Positions 1-8,073 of a stretch of 64,000 nucleotides of DNA are shown piece after piece (the stretch's first letter is position 1; the number at the start of each line of letters is the position of its first letter). This stretch comes from a virus, in IMG/VR virus record IMGVR_UViG_3300036668_000173, positions 1 to 64,000 of that record; one strand, written 5' to 3'. The notes below the pieces were generated by a model, which was given only the letters and a program-made list of their open reading frames with translations, was not told the origin of the DNA and made no database searches. Both the position numbers and the translations under genes were made by a program.

Positions 1-430
1 CTCCTACATTGGTCACACCAAATATTGGTACTCCATCGGCAGGTGTAGTCAGTAATTTGACTGGTACTGCATCTATTAACATTAACGGAACAGTTGGCGC
101 TTCAACAGCAAGCACTGGTGCATTTACGACGCTAAACAGTTCATCGACTACAATTTTAAACGGTACTACAATACCTGCGTCGTCTACATTAGTAAAAACT
201 GCTGATAAAATTAGTGTTCTATCTTCTACAACTTCTGCAGAATTAGCTGGAGTCATTAGTGATGAAACTGGTACAGGTTCTTTAGTATTTGCCACATCTC
301 CTACATTGGTCACACCAAATATTGGTACTCCATCGGCAGGTGTAGTCAGTAATTTGACTGGTACTGCATCTATTAACATTAACGGAACAGTTGGCGCTTC
401 AACAGCAAGCACTGGTGCATTTACTACGCT
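1..430 (+). repeat. Direct repeat inside fibre gene (copies at 1-133 and 298-430)
   Basis: Bases 1-133 recur at 298-430, in the same reading frame, with one mismatch (128 versus 425) that I can see. The period is 297 bases, exactly 99 codons, and the first copy may extend beyond the window edge. The near identity at DNA level points to recent duplication or gene conversion of a fibre module. Confidence 0.95.
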
Positions 431-2306
431 GTCGGCATCAGGAACTTCTACGCTAGCTGCCGTGAACTCAGGGGCACTAGCAGTAACCGGAGCTATCACT
501 TCCACAACCGACGCAACCCTGTCAGGCGTGCGCGTGGGCAAAGGTGCTGGGGCTATAGATACAAATACCGCATTGGGTTCGGGTGCTCTGGACTCCAACA
601 CCACAGGCGGCGGAAACACAGCCAGCGGGCAGGGCGCACTCCGCAATAACACCACGGGCAACAGCAACACAGCCAGCGGGTTTCAAGCACTTGCCAACAC
701 CACGGGCAGCCAAAACACAGCAATTGGTGTTAACTCAGGCCAAGCAATAACCACAGGATCAAAGAACTCAATACTAGGTTCGTTCGATGGTAACAGTAAT
801 GGTCTTGACATTCGTACCAGCAACAATAACATTATTCTTTCTGATGGTGATGGTGTCCTAAGACTATATGTCAATGGTTCTGGTAATACTGGTATTGGTA
901 CGACAACACCTGGATCCAAATTAGCCGTAAATGGTTCAATAACAGAATCACCTAATGGTGTCGATTATTATAATGTAGTGACTCAGCGAGACATCGGCAC
1001 AGACCCAAACCAGATACCACTGAATCAGTTTTTAGGCACGATGGCTTATCAGGATTCTAACAACGTAGTAGTGGGCAACTTAACGGTTACAGGGCAGTTA
1101 AATGTGCGCCAAGAGTTATTGACAGGTTCTTTTACTTGGAATTCATTAACATCTACGCCCGATTCAATTTATGGTCGTTCGCAGGTTGTTACAGGAATCC
1201 ACGACATGATGCGTGGCTGTGTGCTTAACGCTGATGGTTCGGTTAATTATTACTTGAACCCAACAAATTGGGCACAACAAGCTAACGGTACAGCTTCTGT
1301 TTTGACGGGTGCAGACGGTAACGTGATGGTAGAGATACCTAAGTTTTATTACCGTATTGTGCAAGCAGGAACAGAAACCACTTGGAAAATCTCTGCTGTA
1401 CAACAGTCGGGTTATGTGACTCACCCTGCATTTATTAAAGACAATGTAGAGGTAGACTTTAGATACATGGGTGCGTATGACGCTTGTGTTTTTGACACTT
1501 CAGCATCGGCTTACATTTCAGGCACTAACTTAGATAACAACAATGGTAACGTTGACACGGCCGCAGACAAGCTCTCAAGTGTAAAAGGCATTTATCCTAT
1601 GGTTGGGTTAACTAGAAATGAGTTTAGGCTGTTAGCTTCGGTTAATGGCACTGGTTGGAGACAACTTGATTATGATTTATGGTCTGCTGTGCAGTTAGTT
1701 TACATCATTGAATACCAATCATTCTTCTCACAAAACATTTTAGGCGCAGGCAATACCAACGGTTCATATTTAGCACCAAGTGCGGTTCAGGCTAATAGCC
1801 CACATACCATAGCAGGTGCAGGTGATTCGATTGCCAACGGCTCTACTAATACCACTTCAGGTGCAGGCGTAAGTGCAAAGCCTGGCATATCGTTTATGAA
1901 ATATCGTGGTATTGAAAACTTTTACGGTAATGGTTGGAATTGGGCTGACGGTATCAATGTCAACGTCACAGTTACGGGTAATGTTCACATCACTAATGAT
2001 GCGGCTTTCTTTGCCGATAATACGGCAACAGGCATGGAGTTAGTAACTAGTAGCTTTCCAACGGCATCAGGTTACATTCGAGATATGTCAACAACCGTTG
2101 ACCCTTACTTTTTAAGTTCGACCAATTCAGGTGGCGGCTCTACTACTTACATAACAGATTATCATTTTGCATTGGCGTCAAGCAATCGGGGTGTGTTTGT
2201 GGGCGGGGCGGCTGATTATGGCGCGGGTGCGGGTGCGTTCTGCTTGTTTTCGTATTATGCTTCTTCTTTTACTAATCGTACTATTAGTGGTCGGCTCGCA
2301 TATTAA
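1..2306 (+). CDS. Tail fibre protein with C-terminal lectin-like domain (5' truncated)
   Basis: The reading frame is open from the first base and the first visible residues repeat a block found again 297 bases later, so the true start lies upstream of the window. Domain order: two copies of a Gly/Thr/Ser-rich block with TPNIGTPSAG; a YadA/trimeric-adhesin-like stretch with repeated NTA-G-AL motifs (about residues 180-260); a segment containing GNTGIGTTTPGSKL, common in phage fibres; and a C-terminal region (about 380-765) with RGVFVGG and a terminal SGRLAY, resembling C-type-lectin-fold receptor-binding domains. Likely role: a trimeric distal fibre that contacts the host. Composition changes sharply inside the gene, with about 515-720 much more GC-rich than its flanks, which suggests a mosaic origin. 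The exact receptor and family are not recognisable. Confidence 0.8.
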   Translation, partial: PTLVTPNIGTPSAGVVSNLTGTASININGTVGASTASTGAFTTLNSSSTTILNGTTIPASSTLVKTADKISVLSSTTSAELAGVISDETGTGSLVFATSPTLVTPNIGTPSAGVVSNLTGTASININGTVGASTASTGAFTTLSASGTSTLAAVNSGALAVTGAITSTTDATLSGVRVGKGAGAIDTNTALGSGALDSNTTGGGNTASGQGALRNNTTGNSNTASGFQALANTTGSQNTAIGVNSGQAITTGSKNSILGSFDGNSNGLDIRTSNNNIILSDGDGVLRLYVNGSGNTGIGTTTPGSKLAVNGSITESPNGVDYYNVVTQRDIGTDPNQIPLNQFLGTMAYQDSNNVVVGNLTVTGQLNVRQELLTGSFTWNSLTSTPDSIYGRSQVVTGIHDMMRGCVLNADGSVNYYLNPTNWAQQANGTASVLTGADGNVMVEIPKFYYRIVQAGTETTWKISAVQQSGYVTHPAFIKDNVEVDFRYMGAYDACVFDTSASAYISGTNLDNNNGNVDTAADKLSSVKGIYPMVGLTRNEFRLLASVNGTGWRQLDYDLWSAVQLVYIIEYQSFFSQNILGAGNTNGSYLAPSAVQANSPHTIAGAGDSIANGSTNTTSGAGVSAKPGISFMKYRGIENFYGNGWNWADGINVNVTVTGNVHITNDAAFFADNTATGMELVTSSFPTASGYIRDMSTTVDPYFLSSTNSGGGSTTYITDYHFALASSNRGVFVGGAADYGAGAGAFCLFSYYASSFTNRTISGRLAY

Positions 2307-2320
2307 CAAAGGATTAAACA

Positions 2321-4651
2321 ATGTCTATTAAAAACAATTTTCCAAACACACGCCCAACGCTTCTAGTTGACTTTAGAAACTCAGAAACAGTAGACCCGCG
2401 TATCGTAACCGCACGAGCCTCTACAGCGACATTTACAGACAAGTTCGGTGTTATCCAGACAGCGTTAAGCAACGTGCCTAGAATTACTTACGATGCAGTG
2501 ACAGGCGAGTGTGAAGGGTTGATGCGAGAAGCGCAGAGGACTAATCAACTGACGTATAGTCAAGATTTTAGTAATGCGGCTTGGACTAAAACAAATTTAA
2601 CTGTTGAAAGCAATGTTATTCTTGCTCCCGATGGAACACTTACTGCGGATAAGTTAATTGCAGGCGCTACAACAACGGCACATTGTGTTGAAAGACTCAT
2701 TGGTTATGCACTTAACACCTACACGGAGTCTGTTTACGCACAAGCTGGAGAAAATAGATTTATACAACTTGGTATAGCCTTCTATGCTCAAAACGCGTCT
2801 GATTGGTCTAATTTTGATTTAATAAACGGTACTGTTCAATCATTTGGTTCAGCAATAGGTAAAATCACAAACATAGGTAACGGCTGGTTTAGATGCGAAA
2901 CGATAAAAAATACGAATGCTGGCGCAGGACAAACATATATAATTATAGCCACATCGCTAAGTAGCTCGTTTGCCCCAAGTTATTTAGGCGATGGAGTATC
3001 AGGCCTTTACATCTGGGGATCACAAACTGAATTAGGTGCATACGCATCATCTTACATTCCAACAGTGGCATCACAAGTTACCCGCGCGGTAGACGCTTTT
3101 ACTCTCTCAGGCTCAAACTTTACCCAATGGTATAACCAATCGGGTCAAGGCACACTTGTAGCAGACGTAGACACACCCCAAGCGGGCATCATTGTCACAG
3201 CGGGTACTGCTAACCTACGCGCTCCTGTTATCGCTGACCGTTCTTACGGCTTACCTTTTTACCCAACGGCTACCACTTCACTAACTTTAGGTGTCGGTAC
3301 ACATAAAAAACTAAGCTACTACCCTGCCGATGTTGAGTACAGAAACCTGATCACACTTGTTGATGCGCCGTCTAATGCTTTCGTGATGACCGTGTTTATC
3401 TCAGCTAATGGTGGCACATTCCAATGGCCTAACCGTGCGGGTACAAGAGATGGTGTAATTAATTGGGGTGATGGTACTAGTGAAACTAGTGTTGGTAATT
3501 TGACTGCTAAGACTTATGCGCTTGCGGGCTATTACGATATCAGTGTAACGGGTACATACACAGCACCATTCTTTAATAATGTAGGGGATAGACTCAAGTG
3601 CGTGGATGTTAGGCAATGGGGTTCAGTGACGGGCATGACTACTTGGAATGCATCGTTTATGGGTTGTAATAATTTAGTTGGGACAGCTACTGACGCACCT
3701 GTTTTAATTGGCGCTTTATCCAGTATGTTTGAAGGTTGTAAAGTATTTAACGGTGCTATTGGTAACTGGAACACAAGTGCAGTTACTGCTATGAATAGTA
3801 TGTTCCGCGATGCAACAGTATTTAACCAAAACATCGGCGCTTGGAATACGAGTGCAGTTACTAATATGGCTAGTATGTTCCAAAGCGCAACAGCGTTTAA
3901 CCAAGACATCGGTTCGTGGAACACAAGTGCGGTTACTAATATGTCACAAATGTTCTATAGTGCATCAGCATTTAACCAAAACATTGGTTCTTGGAACACA
4001 GGTGCAGTTACTAATATGGTTGCTATGTTCTACAACATACCAGCATTTAACCAAGACATAGGTTCTTGGAACACAGGTGCAGTTACTAATATGGCTAGTA
4101 TGTTCCAAAGTGCGCCAGCATTTAACCAAAACATAGGCGCATGGAACACAGGCGCAGTTACTAATATGTTTCAAATGTTCTACGCCGCAACAGCATTTAA
4201 CCAAGACATTGGTTCTTGGAACACAGGTGCAGTTACTACTATGGCTAATATGTTCTTTAGTGCATCAGCATTTAACAACGGTGGTAGCGCAAGCATAAAT
4301 AACTGGAACACAAGTGCAGTTACTACTATGTCACAAATGTTCTATAGTGCATCGGCATTTAACCAAAACATTGGTTCTTGGAACACAGGTGCAGTTACTA
4401 ATATGGTTGCTATGTTCTACAACATACCAGCATTTAACCAAGACATAGGTTCTTGGAACACAGGTGCAGTTACTAATATGGCTAGTATGTTCCAAAGTGC
4501 GCCAGCATTTAACCAAGACTTATCTGTTTGGGTTACGGGTCTAACAGCACAGCCAACCAACTTCTCTTTGAGCGCAAACGCTACATTCGCTAACAATGCT
4601 AACGGGCTGAAGCCATACCTGTCGGGTGGCGTAACTCAAATCAACACATAA
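2321..4651 (+). CDS. Tail-fibre/adhesin-like protein with DUF285 (BspA-like) repeats
   Basis: 776 residues. The N-terminal portion (about 1-70, with [10 protein letters not shown] and [10 protein letters not shown]) is a module also present as a truncated remnant at 5581-5763, so it is probably a fibre-attachment module. The middle is a beta-rich segment of unknown fold. From about residue 468 there are eleven tandem 25-residue repeats with the pattern [18 protein letters not shown], which matches the DUF285/BspA leucine-rich-repeat surface-protein family known from bacterial adhesins. One repeat carries a four-residue insertion (GGSASI region). The gene lies 14 bases after the preceding fibre gene and 10 before the next, so they look co-expressed. 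Likely a receptor-binding or decoration fibre; the target is unknown. Confidence 0.7.
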   Translation: MSIKNNFPNTRPTLLVDFRNSETVDPRIVTARASTATFTDKFGVIQTALSNVPRITYDAVTGECEGLMREAQRTNQLTYSQDFSNAAWTKTNLTVESNVILAPDGTLTADKLIAGATTTAHCVERLIGYALNTYTESVYAQAGENRFIQLGIAFYAQNASDWSNFDLINGTVQSFGSAIGKITNIGNGWFRCETIKNTNAGAGQTYIIIATSLSSSFAPSYLGDGVSGLYIWGSQTELGAYASSYIPTVASQVTRAVDAFTLSGSNFTQWYNQSGQGTLVADVDTPQAGIIVTAGTANLRAPVIADRSYGLPFYPTATTSLTLGVGTHKKLSYYPADVEYRNLITLVDAPSNAFVMTVFISANGGTFQWPNRAGTRDGVINWGDGTSETSVGNLTAKTYALAGYYDISVTGTYTAPFFNNVGDRLKCVDVRQWGSVTGMTTWNASFMGCNNLVGTATDAPVLIGALSSMFEGCKVFNGAIGNWNTSAVTAMNSMFRDATVFNQNIGAWNTSAVTNMASMFQSATAFNQDIGSWNTSAVTNMSQMFYSASAFNQNIGSWNTGAVTNMVAMFYNIPAFNQDIGSWNTGAVTNMASMFQSAPAFNQNIGAWNTGAVTNMFQMFYAATAFNQDIGSWNTGAVTTMANMFFSASAFNNGGSASINNWNTSAVTTMSQMFYSASAFNQNIGSWNTGAVTNMVAMFYNIPAFNQDIGSWNTGAVTNMASMFQSAPAFNQDLSVWVTGLTAQPTNFSLSANATFANNANGLKPYLSGGVTQINT
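3722..4541 (+). repeat. Tandem 75-base (25-residue) repeats, eleven units, with a 189-base perfect-type duplication
   Basis: Each unit encodes a variant of MF-x-A-FNQ-IG-WNT-AVTNM. Within the array, bases 3941-4129 and 4328-4516 are identical except for one base (GCATCA versus GCATCG). The offset is 387 bases, equal to five units plus the four-codon insertion. This indicates recent internal expansion by recombination. Confidence 0.93.
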
Positions 4652-4661
4652 GGAAAACAAA

Positions 4662-4979
4662 ATGTCTGATTTTTACCTAAAATTTGTTGACGAAGAGCAA
4701 GCGCAAGAAGTTCTCTACACTAAAGTAGTAGACGAGTGGAGCGAGCCTGAAGACCCTGACGTTGAGCCTATCCCTTTGCGGTGGCATTATGTGCCGAACT
4801 ATGTAAACATTGACACGATTGGAGTTATTTACGAGCCACAGCCTGACACAGAGCCACCACCAGAGCCTGTAGCCTATGATGGTTGGTTTGTAAATGTGCG
4901 GGTAGTTAGCGAAGACCCAGAGCCTCTGTTACCGTTTAGTATCGACCCACAGCCGTATCCCATAAGAATTTGGGCTTAA
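4662..4979 (+). CDS. Small acidic protein following the fibre gene
   Basis: 105 residues, acidic and proline-rich (DPDVEPIP, PDTEPPPEP), starting 10 bases after the fibre gene behind an AAGGAAA ribosome site. The C-terminal half (from HYVPNYVNIDTIGVIYE onward) is clearly homologous to the remnant at 5764-5962, so this gene and the upstream fibre form a unit that was once duplicated. Position directly behind a fibre gene is typical of tail-fibre chaperones or assembly factors, but there is no recognisable family motif. Function unknown. Confidence 0.65.
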   Translation: MSDFYLKFVDEEQAQEVLYTKVVDEWSEPEDPDVEPIPLRWHYVPNYVNIDTIGVIYEPQPDTEPPPEPVAYDGWFVNVRVVSEDPEPLLPFSIDPQPYPIRIWA

Positions 4980-4992
4980 CAAGGATTGATTC

Positions 4993-5109
4993 ATGTCGCA
5001 AGAAGTTTACAACATAGTTTTGGGCCTTGCGTGCAAGGGCAAATTAACTCAATTATTACACCTCCCGTTACACCACAAGACACGCCCTTACCTTGGGTCA
5101 GTTAAATAA
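4993..5109 (+). pseudogene. Remnant of a small gene fused out of frame to a foreign 3' end
   Basis: An ATG with a good ribosome site (AAGGATTG) opens a 38-codon frame beginning MSQEVYNIVLGLA, which looks like the start of a small membrane-anchored phage protein. It then runs into sequence that makes sense only in another frame, ending TPPVTPQDTPLPWVS-stop, which looks like the tail of an unrelated protein. The simplest reading is a deletion that joined two gene ends. It is probably not functional. Confidence 0.5.
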
Positions 5110-5112
5110 ATA
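5105..5112 (+). promoter_or_regulatory. Possible late promoter (AATAAATA)
   Basis: AATAAATA followed by AAGC, the same octamer and flank as the element at 57826. It lies 24 bases before the next start codon. It differs from the T4 TATAAATA consensus at the first base and is only a candidate. Confidence 0.35.
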
Positions 5113-5135
5113 AAGCCTATCAAAGGAACAAAAGA

Positions 5136-5354
5136 ATGAACATCTCACTCACCGAAGCTCAAGAACTTATCCTCACCACAAAAGCCACTCGAGATGGCAC
5201 TACCATTGATGAAATGATTGCTGTGAAAATTGGGCAGTATGTAACCGACAGTTCCAGAGATAATGAGTATGCATTAGCGAACCCAGTGGTAGAGGCCGAA
5301 GATGTACTCGCGCTGGTGGATCCAGTAGTAAATCCCGAAAATGTATTCCAATGA
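5136..5354 (+). CDS. Small protein of unknown function
   Basis: 72 residues, preceded by AAAGGAAC at suitable distance. No recognisable motif; the second half is rich in V, E, D, P and A (PVVEAEDVLALVDPVV). Its stop overlaps the start of the next gene (ATGA), suggesting translational coupling. It lies between two deletion remnants in the decayed fibre region, so it may belong to an older tail-fibre module. Confidence 0.55.
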   Translation: MNISLTEAQELILTTKATRDGTTIDEMIAVKIGQYVTDSSRDNEYALANPVVEAEDVLALVDPVVNPENVFQ

Positions 5355-5584
5355 CACTCTCAATCGACAAACAAGCACACTTCTTTAGCGGTCTAGCCTT
5401 ATGCCTAGCTGTAGCTCTATTCTTTGGTGCATACGCTGGATTAGCTGTGGCTGTACTAGCGGGTCTTGGCAAAGAGGTATACGACAACTATGGGCGTGGT
5501 GCACCTGACATTTACGATGCTGTAGCAACGGCAGTTGGCGGTGCGCTTGGCTTTGTACTAATAATGATTGCGGAGGCTCTATGA
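5351..5584 (+). CDS. Small two-helix membrane protein
   Basis: 77 residues with two hydrophobic helices (about 12-37 and 58-76) separated by a short loop containing KEVYDNYGRGAPDIYDA. This arrangement, with H-F-G near the N-terminus and D-x-x-D before the second helix, resembles small uncharacterised membrane proteins of tailed phages. ATGA overlaps couple it to both neighbours. A role in lysis or membrane modification is possible since the lysis cassette follows, but nothing in the sequence proves it. Confidence 0.6.
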   Translation: MTLSIDKQAHFFSGLALCLAVALFFGAYAGLAVAVLAGLGKEVYDNYGRGAPDIYDAVATAVGGALGFVLIMIAEAL

Positions 5585-5962
5585 GCATTAAAGACAATTT
5601 TCCAAATTCGCGTCCTACGCTTCTAGTTGATTTTCGTAACAGAGAAACAGTAGACCCGCGTATCGTAACCGCACGAGCCTCTACAGCGACCTATACAGAC
5701 AAGTTCGGTGTGATGCAAACAGCGTTAAGCAACGTGCCACGGATTACTTACGATGCGGTAGCATTATGTGCCTGATTATGTGAACATTGATACAATTGGA
5801 GTTATTTACGAAGAGCAAGAAATTGTAGACCCTGAGAACCCACCTGAGCCTATTGTAAAAGATGGGTGGCACGTCAATGTTCATGTAGTCGGTTCAGAAG
5901 ACGTCACGGCACTTGAACCCTATTCAATATTGCCAGAAAATCCCCGCAGAGTCTGGGGATAA
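5581..5962 (+). pseudogene. Decayed second copy of the fibre/small-protein module
   Basis: 5581-5763 encodes a close copy of the first 60 or so residues of the fibre at 2321 ([18 protein letters not shown] and so on). At about 5759-5772 it jumps directly into a copy of the C-terminal half of the small acidic protein at 4662 (VPDYVNIDTIGVIYE to the end at 5962). Both parents contain GCGGT at the joint (compare 4778 onward), so a short-homology deletion removed about 2.4 kb of fibre. The two halves are in different frames, so the first part stops at 5775. An ORF-like GTG at 5768 is a by-product, not a real start. Confidence 0.8.
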
Positions 5963-5965
5963 ATA
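5958..5965 (+). promoter_or_regulatory. Possible late promoter (GATAAATA) for the lysis cassette
   Basis: GATAAATA, seven of eight matches to the T4 late consensus, overlapping the end of the remnant and 31 bases before the first gene of the lysis run. Lysis genes are expected to be late, which supports it weakly. Confidence 0.35.
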
Positions 5966-5996
5966 TTACTACTATAAACTATAAAGGAATAACAGC

Positions 5997-6224
5997 ATGA
6001 ACGATACAACTATACTCATCACCCCAGGACAGGTTCAACGTCATTATGATGCCGCCATGGACTCGGTCAATCTAATCAATGCTGGTCAACCCGTGGGCAT
6101 GACTGATGAAGACTGGGCAGATACAGTCAAGCGTAATGTGGATCATTTAGAGGTCATGTTAGCAAAAGACTTTTGGACAGAAGATCAAGATTTAACTCCA
6201 CTTGAAGGGGCAGTAGAACAATAA
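5997..6224 (+). CDS. Conserved-looking small protein ahead of lysis genes
   Basis: 75 residues, acidic, predicted soluble, behind AAAGGAATAAC. The segment MTDEDWADTVKRNVDHLEVML looks like a structured amphipathic helix pair; no known domain is recognised. The stop overlaps the start of the holin-like gene (TAATGA), placing it in the lysis operon. Function unknown. Confidence 0.65.
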   Translation: MNDTTILITPGQVQRHYDAAMDSVNLINAGQPVGMTDEDWADTVKRNVDHLEVMLAKDFWTEDQDLTPLEGAVEQ

Positions 6225-6433
6225 TGAAATTAGATACACGTTGGTCAGAAATCCTAAAGCGAGCATGGTCAATACGATTCATTGTGATCGCAGGTATTCT
6301 TACTGCCGCAGAGGTAGTATTGCCAATGTTCGAGAATGACATACCAAGAAATGTATTTGCCTTCCTTTCGCTAGGAGCAGTGGCAGGTGCATTTATTTCT
6401 AGACTCGTGGCTCAACAGGATCTACCCGAATAA
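6224..6433 (+). CDS. Putative holin (small membrane protein)
   Basis: 69 residues with two hydrophobic stretches, about 17-33 (RFIVIAGILTAAEVVLP) and 44-62 (VFAFLSLGAVAGAFIS), separated by a polar turn. Size, topology, and position immediately upstream of a lysozyme with overlapping start/stop codons fit a class II holin, or the small holin-like family common in phages of Betaproteobacteria. It would permeabilise or depolarise the inner membrane and release or activate the endolysin. The call rests on context and topology, not on a diagnostic motif. Confidence 0.65.
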   Translation: MKLDTRWSEILKRAWSIRFIVIAGILTAAEVVLPMFENDIPRNVFAFLSLGAVAGAFISRLVAQQDLPE

Positions 6434-6912
6434 TGATAAAACCACAAAATAAGACTCGCGCAGGAATTGCAACTCTGGTACTGAGTGCATCGGCTCTGGT
6501 CGGTTTGGCAGTACACGAAGGATATCAGGAAAGGGCATACATACCAGTCCCAGGGGATGTACCAACAATCGGATTTGGTACCACTCAAGGTGTCAAGCTC
6601 GGTGATCGTACAAACCCTATCATTGCCCTACAAAGAAAACTAGATGACATCAAAAACTTTGAAGGTGCTCTAAAACAATGTGTCACGGTTCCACTTCATC
6701 AATATGAGTATGATGCATTTATTTCACTATCATATAATATTGGCTCCTCGGCATTTTGTCGTTCTACCTTAGTTCGTAAACTAAATGCAGGTGACTATGA
6801 CGGTGCCTGTAAAGAAATTCTACGATGGGATAAGTTCAAGGGTGCACCACTTCGTGGTCTGACGATTCGTCGTGAAGCCGAATATCAACAATGTATCGGG
6901 AAGAAGCAATAA
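6433..6912 (+). CDS. Endolysin, phage lysozyme (GH24) with signal-anchor-like N-terminus
   Basis: 159 residues. Residues 12-27 form a weakly hydrophobic Ala/Ser/Gly-rich segment after a basic N-terminus, as in SAR endolysins exported by the Sec system and released on membrane depolarisation. The lysozyme core follows: catalytic Glu29 in HEGY, then PGDVPTIGFGTT with the Thr of the catalytic triad at about 51, and a C-terminal helix bundle with LSYNIGSSAFCRSTLVRKL. The acidic residue of the E-D/C-T triad is not at the usual place (IPVPGD instead of a D/C just after AY). The product cleaves peptidoglycan between MurNAc and GlcNAc. The type resembles lysozymes of P2/Mu-like and Burkholderiales phages more than T4 gpe, suggesting an exchanged lysis cassette. 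Confidence 0.9.
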   Translation: MIKPQNKTRAGIATLVLSASALVGLAVHEGYQERAYIPVPGDVPTIGFGTTQGVKLGDRTNPIIALQRKLDDIKNFEGALKQCVTVPLHQYEYDAFISLSYNIGSSAFCRSTLVRKLNAGDYDGACKEILRWDKFKGAPLRGLTIRREAEYQQCIGKKQ

Positions 6913-7160
6913 TGTTTATCATAGAAAATATACAAAAATGGATGTTATGGGTACTAGGTGCGATTACGACAATCGTATCGGTCTATGTCATTGGTCGATC
7001 ACAAGGAAGTTCAAATGAAAAACAACGTCAAACAGAAATTGATATCAAGCAGTCAAAGAAAATTGAAGACGTCGCGGATCGTGCTAGGAAGTCTGCTGAT
7101 AATTCTGTCGCCTCTCCTGTTGAGCGGTTGCGGAAGCACAAAAGGCTCCGAGACTTATAG
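6912..7160 (+). CDS. Rz-like inner-membrane spanin
   Basis: The ATG at 6912 overlaps the lysozyme stop and is preferred over an upstream in-frame ATG at 6891. 82 residues: one N-terminal transmembrane helix (about 8-26, MLWVLGAITTIVSVYVIG) followed by a polar, charged, coiled-coil-like tail (KQRQTEIDIKQSKKIEDVADRARK), the classical i-spanin layout. A lipoprotein frame starts inside it at 7015, as for Rz/Rz1. Together they would span the periplasm and fuse inner and outer membranes in the last lysis step, so the host must have an outer membrane. Confidence 0.8.
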   Translation: MFIIENIQKWMLWVLGAITTIVSVYVIGRSQGSSNEKQRQTEIDIKQSKKIEDVADRARKSADNSVASPVERLRKHKRLRDL

Positions 7161-7296
7161 AACCGTATGTCGTGAACTCGAAAGAGATTTACCCACATAC
7201 TCGGTCAAGGATACGCCAGAGACCCTAGAGTCTGGTGCTAAATTTATAGATGTTTTCTATGCAGTATGTGGAGAACAATTGGTAAACAAAGATTAA
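7015..7296 (+). CDS. Rz1-like outer-membrane lipoprotein spanin, nested in the Rz gene
   Basis: Starts at 7015 in a different frame, inside the i-spanin gene, and continues 136 bases past its end. 93 residues with a basic N-terminus, hydrophobic signal (IVLGSLLIILSPLLLSGC), and a lipobox LLSGC at about 34-38 for lipidation and transfer to the outer membrane. The remaining 56 residues contain two further cysteines (VCRELE, AVCGEQ) that could form a disulfide. An earlier in-frame ATG at 6958 would add an improbable N-terminus. Longer and less proline-rich than lambda Rz1. Confidence 0.8.
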   Translation: MKNNVKQKLISSSQRKLKTSRIVLGSLLIILSPLLLSGCGSTKGSETYRTVCRELERDLPTYSVKDTPETLESGAKFIDVFYAVCGEQLVNKD

Positions 7297-7320
7297 TCAA
7301 AATACAGGTAACACAACACC

Positions 7321-8067
7321 ATGGCAATTCCAACCTCACGGGCAACACTTGTCGATTACTGTCTTCGTAATCTTGGTGAACCTGTACTCGAAGTAAACGT
7401 ATCCGAAGAGCAGATTGATGATCGTGTAGACGAGGCTCTTCAATTCTTTCAACAATACCATTCGGATGCAGTGTATCCAGTATTTCATAAGCATCAGGTC
7501 ACGCAAGAGGACATGGACAGACAGTATATCGATGTGCCTGATTCGATTACTGCAGTACTCAGAATGTTTTCAATTGCCGAACACGGTGTGTCCTCGGGCA
7601 TGTTCTCGGCAAAGTATCAACTATTCTTGAATGATATATTTGATCTACGTTTTGCAGGATCTATATCAAACTATGTACAGACGATGACATATCTAAATAC
7701 GCTTGATATGATATTCAATGGCGAGCCTCAGATTAGATATAACCATCACATGAATCGATTATATGTCGATACCGATTGGGGTACGTCTATTCTGGTTGGT
7801 GACTGGATTATTGTCGAGGCATATCGAATCGTTGACCCGAATCAGTTTAGTAAGATATACAATGACTTGTTTCTGAAACGGTATGTGACTGCGCTGATCA
7901 AGAGGAATTGGGGTCAGAATTTAAGTAAATTTAGTGGAATGCAATTGCCTGGCGGTGTTACTATTAATGCTCGAGAAATTATAGATGAGGCGAATGCCGA
8001 AATAATAAAAGTCGAAGAAGAAATGCAATTGAAGTATGAGGATCCACCACTTTTTTACGTGGGTTAA
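7321..8067 (+). CDS. 13: Neck protein Gp13-like
   Basis: 248 residues. The N-terminus (TSRATLVDYCLRNLGEPVLEVNV) and C-terminus (LPGGVTINAREIIDEA, then DPPLFYVG) match the signature ends of T4 gp13 (LPGGVTI and DPPFGILVG). Gp13 and gp14 form the neck that closes the filled head and accepts the tail. At 248 residues it is shorter than T4 gp13 (309). The next genes are 14 and 15 in the T4 order with a 6-base gap, confirming the assignment. Expected late expression; no separate promoter found. Confidence 0.88.
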   Translation: MAIPTSRATLVDYCLRNLGEPVLEVNVSEEQIDDRVDEALQFFQQYHSDAVYPVFHKHQVTQEDMDRQYIDVPDSITAVLRMFSIAEHGVSSGMFSAKYQLFLNDIFDLRFAGSISNYVQTMTYLNTLDMIFNGEPQIRYNHHMNRLYVDTDWGTSILVGDWIIVEAYRIVDPNQFSKIYNDLFLKRYVTALIKRNWGQNLSKFSGMQLPGGVTINAREIIDEANAEIIKVEEEMQLKYEDPPLFYVG

Positions 8068-8073
8068 AATATA

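Noticed and set aside
3532-4516. Open minus-strand and alternative-frame ORFs opposite the DUF285 repeats
   Set aside because: They repeat with the same period as the repeats and are shadows of a skewed repeated codon pattern; no ribosome sites.
3722-4541. CRISPR-like tandem repeats
   Set aside because: The 75-base period has no unique spacers, repeats are imperfect and in frame, and they encode a protein repeat.
5768-5962. Independent 64-codon gene starting with GTG
   Set aside because: The GTG lies within the deletion joint and the sequence is the C-terminal half of a 105-residue protein without its own ribosome site.
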